A DNA stretch of 64,000 bases from Streptomyces lateritius (GTDB taxonomy: Bacteria; Actinomycetota; Actinomycetes; Streptomycetales; Streptomycetaceae): positions 273,262 through 337,261 of the forward strand of contig NZ_BMTO01000010.1 in assembly GCF_014649715.1 (NCBI RefSeq), read 5' to 3'. The position numbers were made by a program, and so were the translations under genes. Positions within the stretch are counted from its first letter, which is position 1. Each line of letters starts with the position of its first letter. The notes under the pieces were generated by a model. The model was not told where the DNA came from. It saw only the letters and a list, made by a program, of their open reading frames with translations, and ran no database searches. Positions 53,681 through 60,528 of this stretch are shown one piece after another.

Positions 53681-55081
53681 CTACGGGACCCCCAGCCCGG
53701 CCGAAGGCCGGGCGCAGCCCTGCTGGGCGACCGCCGCCGCACCGTCCGCACGCCCCACCAATGGCAGCGGCTCCCCCACCTCCAGCTCCGGATCGTCCAC
53801 GAGAAACGTCCGCACCCGACCCGGCGCCGACCCCGGCACCTCGAAACGGACGGTGACCCGCCCCACCCCGCTCCCCTGCACCCACCCGGCGCCGTACACG
53901 GCATGCCGTACGTCGTGCCCGGGCACCCACCGCCGCTCGGCGGGCGCCTCCGGCGCCGGGGCCTCCGCCTCGGGCGCTTCCACCTCCACGTGGGCGCCAG
54001 ACGAAGGCTCCGCCGCCTGGGCGAACAGATCCTCCTGCGTGTAGTCCGCGAGGCCGCTCACACCCACTCCCAGCAGCCGCACCCCGCCCGTCGTGTCCAC
54101 CGCCTCGAGCAGCCGCGCCGCCGCCTCCCGCACCACCACGGGATCGTCCGTCGGCCCCCGCAGCGTCTCCGAGCGGGTGAGCGTCGAGAAGTCGAACCTT
54201 CGCACCTTCAGCACGATCGTCCGCCCCGAGTGCCCGGACCCCCGCAGCCTGCGCACACACCGTTCCGCCAGCCGCTCGACCTCGGTCCGGATCCGCACGC
54301 GGTCGTGCAGGTCCACGTCGAACGTGTCCTCGACGGAAACCGATTTCGCGTCCCTCTCGGCCACCACGGCTCTGTCGTCGTATCCCTGGGCCATCCTGTA
54401 CAGCGAGGCCCCGTGCGACCGCCCCAGGAGCCGTACGAGCTCGTCCTCGCCCGCCTCCGCGAGGTCCGACACCGTGGTCATCCCGGCTCGGCGCAGATGC
54501 TCGCCCGTCGCCGGCCCGACCCCGGGGAGGATGCGCACGGACTTCGGCCCGAGCAGCTCCCGCTCCGTCCCGGGCTCTATGAGCACGAGCCCGTCGGGTT
54601 TGGCCTCCTCCGAGGCGATCTTCGCGATCATCTTGGACCCGGCCAGTCCCACCGACCCGGTCAGCCCCGTCGCGGCCAGGATGTCCCTGCGCAGCCGCTC
54701 GCCGGTCGCACGCGCGCTCGCACCGTCGTCGGCCGCTCCCCCGGCCTCCAGGTCCACGAACGCCTCGTCCAGGCTCAGTGGCTCCACCAGCGGCGACAGG
54801 CGCCCCAGGAGCTCCATGACCTGCTCGCTGATCGCCCGGTAGAACGCGAAGCGCGGGACGAGGTACGCCGCGTTCGGTGCCAGGCGCCGCGCCTGCCCCA
54901 TCGGCATCGCTGAGTGCACCCCGAAGCGCCGAGCCTCGTACGAGGCGGTGGCGACGACCCCCCGCGGACCGAGGCCTCCGACGACCACCGGCTTCCCGCG
55001 CAGACTCGGCTTCGCCGCCTGCTCGGCGGCGGCGAAGAAGGCATCCATGTCGAGATGCAGGATCGTCGGCGCGGCTCTCAC
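53681..55081 (-). CDS. dinB: DNA polymerase IV (DinB) with C-terminal Tudor-like extension
   Basis: A 466-residue Y-family translesion polymerase. The first metal motif is DMDAFFA (residues 11-17), SLDEAFVD (103-110) holds the catalytic Asp-Glu pair, and the little-finger domain follows (about 245-345). After it comes an acidic linker and a domain (384-441) with RRWVPGHDVRHAVYGAGWV and VTVRFEVPG, resembling the Tudor-like domain of PcrA/UvrD. No canonical beta-clamp QLxLF end is visible, but DYTQEDLF (347-354) is a candidate clamp motif. The start is GTG. Confidence 0.93.
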   Translation of the reverse strand: MRAAPTILHLDMDAFFAAAEQAAKPSLRGKPVVVGGLGPRGVVATASYEARRFGVHSAMPMGQARRLAPNAAYLVPRFAFYRAISEQVMELLGRLSPLVEPLSLDEAFVDLEAGGAADDGASARATGERLRRDILAATGLTGSVGLAGSKMIAKIASEEAKPDGLVLIEPGTERELLGPKSVRILPGVGPATGEHLRRAGMTTVSDLAEAGEDELVRLLGRSHGASLYRMAQGYDDRAVVAERDAKSVSVEDTFDVDLHDRVRIRTEVERLAERCVRRLRGSGHSGRTIVLKVRRFDFSTLTRSETLRGPTDDPVVVREAAARLLEAVDTTGGVRLLGVGVSGLADYTQEDLFAQAAEPSSGAHVEVEAPEAEAPAPEAPAERRWVPGHDVRHAVYGAGWVQGSGVGRVTVRFEVPGSAPGRVRTFLVDDPELEVGEPLPLVGRADGAAAVAQQGCARPSAGLGVP

Positions 55082-55172
55082 AACTCCGATGCTGCCCTAC
55101 GCCACTGACAATCGACCAGCACACCCGTACGACCGCGACCCGCACCCCTGGGCGCCACGAACCCCGCGCCCC

Positions 55173-55796
55173 TCAGACCGCCCGGTCCCGCCGCCGTCGC
55201 GCCAGCTCGTCCCCCGGGTTGTGCCCGATCAGCGTCTCGCCGGTGTCGATGCGCTCGCCGTGCAGCTGGGAGAGGGCCGCCTCGACATCCCGCCAGACCA
55301 CGCCCACGGCGATGCCGAACACCCCCTGCCCACCCTGGAGCAGGTCGACGACCTCGTCCGGCGAGGAGCACTCGTAGACCGTCGCCCCGTCGCTCATCAG
55401 CGTCATCCGTTCCAGATCACGGAAACCGCGGGCACGCAGGTGCTGTACCGCTGCCCGGATGTTCTGCAACGCGACACCCGTGTCCAGGAAACGCTTGACG
55501 ATCTTGAGGACGACGACGTCGTGAAAGCTGTACAGCCGCTGCGTCCCCGATCCGTACGCCGGCCGGACGCTCGGCTCCACGAGCCCGGTACGCGCCCAGT
55601 AGTCCAACTGGCGGTACGTGATCCCCGCCGCCGCACACGCGGTCGGGCCGCGGTACCCCACCGTGTCCGTGCCGGCTTCCGCGCCCTCGCCCGCGTTCGT
55701 CCCGAGGTCGCCCACACTGCCGTGGAGCGGATACGGACCGCTCTCCCCGGGCGCTCGCCCGAGGGAGCCCCCTGCCGTACCGTCGCCGCTGCTCAT
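55173..55796 (-). CDS. MerR-family regulator (Rv1830-like)
   Basis: A 207-residue protein. A low-complexity Gly/Ser N-terminus (to about 60) precedes the MerR HTH (about 60-125: ACAAAGITYRQLDYWARTGLVEPSV, SGTQRLYSFHDVVVLKIVKRFLD). A C-terminal effector domain follows. Its place three genes from the FHA gene matches the mycobacterial Rv1830 (reported regulator of cell division). ATG 55796 follows GGAGGG. A CACTCGGC/GCCGAGTG inverted repeat about 75 bases upstream may be its operator. Confidence 0.9.
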   Translation of the reverse strand: MSSGDGTAGGSLGRAPGESGPYPLHGSVGDLGTNAGEGAEAGTDTVGYRGPTACAAAGITYRQLDYWARTGLVEPSVRPAYGSGTQRLYSFHDVVVLKIVKRFLDTGVALQNIRAAVQHLRARGFRDLERMTLMSDGATVYECSSPDEVVDLLQGGQGVFGIAVGVVWRDVEAALSQLHGERIDTGETLIGHNPGDELARRRRDRAV

Positions 55797-55868
55797 CACG
55801 CCGACCCTCCGTCCTTGACCTGCCCACACGAAGGTAGGCAGTCACTCGGGGTGCGTCAACGATCGCCA

Positions 55869-55886
55869 CACTCGGCACGCCGAGTG
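55869..55886. promoter_or_regulatory. Inverted repeat upstream of Rv1830-like MerR gene
   Basis: CACTCGGC-AC-GCCGAGTG: perfect 8-base arms with a 2-base spacer, with an additional CACTCGGGGTG half-like element just to its left (55843-55853). MerR regulators typically bind dyads between -35 and -10, so this is a candidate self-operator. Confidence 0.5.
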
Positions 55887-55985
55887 ATAATCACCCTGAG
55901 AGTGGTTTCCCGTATCCCTCTTCGGGGAAAGGCTGCTCGAATGCGCTGACGCACCCTCGGAGAGCGTGTCACGGGCGGCTTGAAA

Positions 55986-56459
55986 TCACTGGCTGCTGGA
56001 ACCGAAGTCCTCCGGAGAGATCTGGTCGAGGAATTCGCGGAACTTCTCCACCTCGTCCTCCTGCTCGTCTGGAATCGCGATACCGGCGTCGTCCAGGACA
56101 CCGTCACTGCCGAAGATCGGCGTGCCGGTGCGCAGGGCAAGCGCTATGGCGTCGGACGGCCTGGCGCTCACCTCGACACCGCTGGCGAAGACCAGCTCCG
56201 CGTAGAAGACACCTTCACGGAGATCCGTGATGCGGACCTCGGTGAGCTCTTGGCCCACGGCTTCAAGGACGTCCTTGAAGAGGTCGTGCGTCAGCGGCCT
56301 GGCAGGCGCCATTCCCTGCTGGGCGAAGGCGATCGCGGTCGCCTCACCTGGTCCGATCCAGATGGGGAGGTACCGATCGCCTCCCACTTCACGCAGGAGC
56401 ACGATCGGTTGGTTGGAGGGCATTTCCACCCGGACACCCACAACGTCGAGCTCGTTCAC
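55986..56459 (-). CDS. Bifunctional nuclease (BFN/DUF151) family protein
   Basis: A 157-residue protein with the BFN domain over residues 10-130: LPIWIGPGEATAIAFAQQG, SARPSDAIALALRTGTPIF. Homologues in plants show DNase and RNase activity; the bacterial role is unclear. It lies between two MerR genes, as in mycobacteria (Rv1829). The acidic C-terminal tail (EQEDEVEKFREFLDQISPED) is typical. GTG 56459 is the start, with AGGG upstream. Confidence 0.93.
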   Translation of the reverse strand: MNELDVVGVRVEMPSNQPIVLLREVGGDRYLPIWIGPGEATAIAFAQQGMAPARPLTHDLFKDVLEAVGQELTEVRITDLREGVFYAELVFASGVEVSARPSDAIALALRTGTPIFGSDGVLDDAGIAIPDEQEDEVEKFREFLDQISPEDFGSSSQ

Positions 56460-56512
56460 ACAGCAACCCTAGGACGTGCTCGGCCGGTTTGGGTAGTCGG
56501 GCCCCCTCAAGG

Positions 56513-57256
56513 TCACTGCACCCGGAGTCCCAGCGCGGTCTGGACCAGTGCCGCGTGGAGCCGTACGGAGAGCCCCGCGAGCTCCTTGGCCGTGGCCTCC
56601 GCATGGGCCCTGGTCTGCGGATTACGGTGCCGACGCAGCGGCGCGACCATCTGTTCGACCAGTCCCGCCTCCCGGTCTGCGGCCGCTTTGACCGCCCGCA
56701 GATGCCGCGGTTCCAGACCGAATCTCCCCAGATCCGCGACCAGACGGGCGACAGTGATCGCCTCGGCGTCGTAGCCGCCCTCGGCTCCCGGGGCCAGGAG
56801 CCCGTACGACTCCCACTCCGCGAGCTCCTCCTCCGTCACCTCCGCGGCCGCGAGCAGCTCGGCCCGGCCCACCCGTGCGGCGGTGGGACGGTCGCTCTCG
56901 GGGTCCCAGGCGCCGTCGAGAAGATCCCGCTGCGGGCTCGGGGACGGCAGCTTGACCTGCTCGCCCCGGGCCATGGCGTCGAGATGCTCACGGATGACCT
57001 TCAGCGGAAGATAGTGGTCCCGCTGCATCCGCAGGATCTGAGCGAGCCGCTCCACGTCCTGCGGGCTGAACTTCCGGTACCCGGAGGCCGTACGCCGGGG
57101 CTCGACGAGCCCCTCGGCCTCCAGGAAACGGATCTTGGAGATGGTCACTTCGGGAAACTCGTCGCGCAGCTGGCCCAGCACCGTACCGATGCTGACCAGC
57201 CGGTCGCCCGCGGTGGCGGTGCCGTGTCCGGCACCGCCCGTCGGTGATCGCAGCAT
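56513..57256 (-). CDS. ftsR: FtsR-like MerR-family regulator
   Basis: The 247-residue protein has an N-terminal MerR HTH (about residues 25-95: VTISKIRFLEAEGLVEPRRTASGYRKFSPQDVERL) and a second helical domain with DAEAITVARLVADLGRFGLEPRHLR. It corresponds to Rv1828 and to FtsR of Corynebacterium, reported to activate ftsZ. It lies 29 bases downstream of the FHA (GarA-like) gene, so the two are probably one transcript. Confidence 0.9.
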   Translation of the reverse strand: MLRSPTGGAGHGTATAGDRLVSIGTVLGQLRDEFPEVTISKIRFLEAEGLVEPRRTASGYRKFSPQDVERLAQILRMQRDHYLPLKVIREHLDAMARGEQVKLPSPSPQRDLLDGAWDPESDRPTAARVGRAELLAAAEVTEEELAEWESYGLLAPGAEGGYDAEAITVARLVADLGRFGLEPRHLRAVKAAADREAGLVEQMVAPLRRHRNPQTRAHAEATAKELAGLSVRLHAALVQTALGLRVQ

Positions 57257-57285
57257 GGACCTTCCCTGAAGGCTTCTCCGAGGCG

Positions 57286-58122
57286 TTACACGCCCCGCTG
57301 GCTCGAGTAGAAGACCAGGCGGTACTTGCCGATCTGCACCTCGTCGCCGTTGGACAGGACGACCGAGTCGATCGGCTCGCGGTTGACGTACGTGCCGTTG
57401 AGGCTGCCGACATCGGCGACGGTGAAGCTGCCGTCCTGCGCCCGGCGGAATTCCACATGGCGGCGGGAGACGGTGAAGTCGTCCAGGAAGATGTCGCTCT
57501 GCGGGTGACGGCCGGCCGTGGTCAGCTCACCGTCCAGCAGGAAACGGCTGCCCGAGTTCGGACCGCGCCGCACCACGAGCAGCGCCGAACCGGCCGGCAG
57601 CGCCTCGACCGCCGCGAGCGCCTCGGGAGAGAGGGACGGCAGCGAGGTCTGGCCGGTGACCTCGGCGTCGTAGGCCTCGAGACCGGAGATCGAGATCGTC
57701 GACGTCGTCTCGGACGCGCGCTCCGAGGGCGCCCCGCCCCGCAGCGGCGTACCGCAGTGAGAGCAGAAACGGCTGTCCGCGGTGTTGCGGTGACCGCACC
57801 TCGTACACACCGGCATGGACGCATCCTCCTGCCGCGGCTGACCCGCGGAGGTTTGGGTCGCATACGGGTCGGGGGTGAACCCTCCACCCGCACTTGAGGT
57901 TGATGGTTCTCCGAAACCTATGCGGCCGGCACCGGCAGGGTCAACAGACGACGCGCCCTGTGTGCCCGGAATGTCACCGCCACCCTGTTCACCGACCTCG
58001 TCGCGGAAGAGCGGGCGCTCGCCGCCCGGCTCCTCGCTCTGGGCATGGCGCGGCGCGCGGTGCTTGGCGTTGCCGCCGTCCTCGCGTGCGCTCTTGCCGA
58101 ACAACTTCGCAAAAAAACTCAC
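57286..58122 (-). CDS. garA: GarA/OdhI-like FHA protein with zinc ribbon
   Basis: A 278-residue protein. Residues 1-100 are polar and flexible. A zinc ribbon follows (CTRCGHRNTADSRFCSHCG, Cys106/109/120/123), then the ETTS phospho-acceptor motif (138-141) and an FHA domain (about 178-275: GRHPQSDIFLDDFTVSRRHVEF, GSLNGTYVN). In mycobacteria and corynebacteria the ETTS threonines are phosphorylated by PknB/PknG, and the FHA domain, once free, inhibits 2-oxoglutarate dehydrogenase and regulates glutamate enzymes. A strong internal start (ATG 57816, with AGGAGG 8 bases before) would give a 176-residue form beginning at the zinc ribbon. Confidence 0.92.
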   Translation of the reverse strand: MSFFAKLFGKSAREDGGNAKHRAPRHAQSEEPGGERPLFRDEVGEQGGGDIPGTQGASSVDPAGAGRIGFGEPSTSSAGGGFTPDPYATQTSAGQPRQEDASMPVCTRCGHRNTADSRFCSHCGTPLRGGAPSERASETTSTISISGLEAYDAEVTGQTSLPSLSPEALAAVEALPAGSALLVVRRGPNSGSRFLLDGELTTAGRHPQSDIFLDDFTVSRRHVEFRRAQDGSFTVADVGSLNGTYVNREPIDSVVLSNGDEVQIGKYRLVFYSSQRGV

Positions 58123-58312
58123 GGGCGATTCCCCTTGACCGAAACAGACCCGCCCGTGGGGCAGGACGAACCCTGAATGAACACACCTGCCGACCCGGAC
58201 ATCCTCACAACGTCCGTATCCTCCCGACAGTTTCCACCACGCACCACGCTTGTGGTGCGGCGACCCCCCGCAACGTCTTGCCCTTGTCGCGGGACCGCCA
58301 TGCGCCCCCGCG

Positions 58313-59164
58313 TCACTGCGAGGACGACTGAGCGTAGTCAGGCCGCTTCGCAGGTCGCAAGGCGTCCACAACGATCTTCTGGGAACGGGCCACGGAGGCC
58401 GTGGCCTGCTCCTTCTCCAGGGTCTGGACGACTCCACCGGGGATGTTGAGCGCGGGCTCGAGATCCTCGGGCTTGCCGATGACCTTGAAGACGTACGGAG
58501 CGGCCACCTTCGTTCCATCGATCTCTATCGAACCGTCGCCGCCGGAGAAATAACTGTCCGCGACCACTCGTACGTCGTTGACCTGGATCGCCTCGGCGCC
58601 TGCCGCCCTGAGCTCCTGGATCGCGTCGAGCAGCATGTCGGACTCGACCGCTCCCGCGCCGTCCGAGATGGTCAGGGTGATGCCGGGACCCTCGGCGGCT
58701 ACCGTGCCGGCCAGGATGCCGAGCTGCCGCTCCTTCTCCTGGGTCTGCTTGCGCGCCTCTTCGGCCTGGTCGGAGCTGGTCTCCAGCTCCGAGCGCTGGG
58801 TCCCGAGCCGCGTCTTCTCGTCCTCCAGGCGCTGCGTGCGGTCGTCGAGCTCGTCGAGGATCCGCACCAGGTCCTCCTGCCGGGCTCCGCGCAGCGCGCT
58901 GTTGTCGCTGGTGGAGCGGACCTGGATGGCGAGACCGAGACCGAGGACGAACAGCAGGACGGCGACGATGAGTTGGGCCCTGCTCACCCGCGGCGGCCAC
59001 AGCCCGGCGGCGAGCCGCTGCCGTCCGGTCAGCTCCTGCTTCTCGCCCACGGGCGTCTCACCGCTCGTCGGCGTCCCGTTCGCGGGCACCTCGTTCTGAG
59101 GCGTGCCGTTCCGAGCGTTCTCGTTCTGGGCGTTCTCGTTCTGAGGCGTGTCGTCGTCGCTCAT
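58313..59164 (-). CDS. DUF881 protein (second copy)
   Basis: The 283-residue membrane-anchored protein has an Asn/Gln/Glu/Thr-rich N-terminus built from short NEN and PQNE repeats, then a transmembrane helix (AQLIVAVLLFVLGLGLAIQV, about 65-84). A coiled coil follows (DELDDRTQRLEDEKTRLGTQ), and a DUF881 domain (about 150-270) carries GPGITLTISDGAGAV and VNDVRVVADSYFSGG. It starts 5 bases after the SBP stop. The domain's role is unknown; its position beside SBP and GarA is conserved in actinobacteria. Confidence 0.92.
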   Translation of the reverse strand: MSDDDTPQNENAQNENARNGTPQNEVPANGTPTSGETPVGEKQELTGRQRLAAGLWPPRVSRAQLIVAVLLFVLGLGLAIQVRSTSDNSALRGARQEDLVRILDELDDRTQRLEDEKTRLGTQRSELETSSDQAEEARKQTQEKERQLGILAGTVAAEGPGITLTISDGAGAVESDMLLDAIQELRAAGAEAIQVNDVRVVADSYFSGGDGSIEIDGTKVAAPYVFKVIGKPEDLEPALNIPGGVVQTLEKEQATASVARSQKIVVDALRPAKRPDYAQSSSQ

Positions 59165-59169
59165 CGGCC

Positions 59170-59502
59170 TCACGCCCGGAAGACGTGCCGCCGGATGGCG
59201 GCCGCGTTGGAGAAGATCCGGATGCCGAGCACGACGACGACGCCGGTCGACAGCTGCGCGCCCACGCCCAGCTTGTCGCCGAGGAAGACGATCAGCGCCG
59301 CCACGACCACGTTCGACAGGAAGGAGACCACGAAGACCTTGTCGACGAAGATCCCGTCGAGCATGGCCCGCAGGCCGCCGAAGACCGCGTCGAGGGCGGC
59401 GACCACGGCGATCGGAAGATAGGGCTCGACCACCGCCGGCACCTCGGGCCGGACGAACAGTCCGACCACCACTCCCACGATCAGGCCCAGTACGGCGATC
59501 AC
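59170..59502 (-). CDS. Small basic protein (DUF1290/SbpA type)
   Basis: A 110-residue polytopic membrane protein with about three to four helices (VIAVLGLIVGVVVGLFV, YLPIAVVAALDAVFGGLRA, VSFLSNVVVAALIVFLGD) and a basic C-terminus. It matches DUF1290, called small basic protein, near the divisome and SpoIIIA-type genes of Gram-positives. The GTG overlaps the preceding DUF881 stop (GTGA), so translation is coupled. Function unknown; Streptomyces SBP-family proteins have been linked to the sporulating membrane. Confidence 0.92.
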   Translation of the reverse strand: MIAVLGLIVGVVVGLFVRPEVPAVVEPYLPIAVVAALDAVFGGLRAMLDGIFVDKVFVVSFLSNVVVAALIVFLGDKLGVGAQLSTGVVVVLGIRIFSNAAAIRRHVFRA

Positions 59503-60428
59503 GATGTGCCCTTCCCTGTGTCGGCCGTGGCCTGTCCGGTGGCCTTGGCCGCCCCGGCTCCCCTCGGCACTGCTGTACGTACGATCAGGCTCGGCGCGGC
59601 CGGCAGCCGCACCTCGGCCTCGGCCGAGATGCTGGTGCGGATCCCGAAGTTCTCCTGCAGCGCGTGCAGGTACTGTCCGTCGGCGCTGTCCTGGAACGCG
59701 GTGCTCAGCCGCCGGCCGTCCCCCACGGCGAGCACGGTGTACGGCGGCACCAGCGGCTTGTTGTCGACCAGTATGGCGTCGCCCGCCGCCCGGATCGCGG
59801 AGAGCGACGTCAGCCGCTGGCCGTTGATCGCCACAGCCTCCGCGCCGGATTCCCACAGACCGTTGACGATCCGCTGCATGTCCCGGTCGCGCACCCGGCC
59901 GGTGTCGGAGAACCCGCTGCTCTCGCGCGGCCCCCCGCCGCCCTGCTCGGTGTCCTTGGCGTCGTCGACGACGAGCTTCACGCCCGGCCCGCGTACGGGC
60001 GTCGCACCCGAGAGGAGTGCCACGAGCTCGGTCTGGTCGCCGCCGTGCTGCTCCAGCACCTTGCGCTGCCGCTCCCCGACCTCGTCGCGGATCTTCTCGA
60101 CGTCCTGCTCCAGCCTGTCGGCCGCCGTCGTCTCCGCCTCGATCCGGTCGATGAGCTCCTGCCGCTCCTTGGCCACGACCGGCGCGGAGATCCTCGCCTC
60201 GGCCGCGCCCACGGTGACCACGGCCGCGGCGAGGACGAGGCCGGCGGCGAGTCCCAGCTTGGCGCGCAGGGTACGCGGCAGTCCGCCGCCCTCCGCCGCA
60301 CGCCGGGCCGACGCCTCCGCGTAACCGTCGTCGAGAGCGTGGTCCATCACGTTGTTCAGCAGCGACATGGACGCGTCCGGACGCGCGGGCGGTGTTCCGG
60401 TGCTCCGAACGGGGTGCTGCTGCGACAT
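59499..60428 (-). CDS. DUF881 protein (first copy)
   Basis: The 309-residue membrane protein has one transmembrane helix (LGLAAGLVLAAAVVTVGAAEA, about 65-85), then a coiled coil (ELIDRIEAETTAADRLEQDV) and a DUF881 domain ending near residue 280, containing INGQRLTSLSAIRAAGD and ILVDNKPLVPPYTVLAVGD. It precedes SBP with overlapping start and stop. ATG 60428 rather than 60437 fits homologues. It shares only moderate identity with the second DUF881 copy, so the duplication is old. Confidence 0.92.
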   Translation of the reverse strand: MSQQHPVRSTGTPPARPDASMSLLNNVMDHALDDGYAEASARRAAEGGGLPRTLRAKLGLAAGLVLAAAVVTVGAAEARISAPVVAKERQELIDRIEAETTAADRLEQDVEKIRDEVGERQRKVLEQHGGDQTELVALLSGATPVRGPGVKLVVDDAKDTEQGGGGPRESSGFSDTGRVRDRDMQRIVNGLWESGAEAVAINGQRLTSLSAIRAAGDAILVDNKPLVPPYTVLAVGDGRRLSTAFQDSADGQYLHALQENFGIRTSISAEAEVRLPAAPSLIVRTAVPRGAGAAKATGQATADTGKGTS

Positions 60429-60474
60429 GCCGCACATCGTCGCACGTCGGCGGGGCTACCGCCGAATGGCCCCA

Positions 60475-60519
60475 CCGATGAGCGGGGAGGCGCGCTGGGG
60501 GCGCCTCCCCGCTCATCGG
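60475..60519 (-). terminator. Strong hairpin between the nucleotidyltransferase and DUF881 genes
   Basis: CCGATGAGCGGGGAGGCGC and its exact 19-base complement flank a GCTGGGG loop. It lies 10 bases after the nucleotidyltransferase stop and 47 before the DUF881 start, separating the upstream genes from the DUF881-GarA-FtsR group. Confidence 0.85.
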
Positions 60520-60528
60520 CTCGGACCG

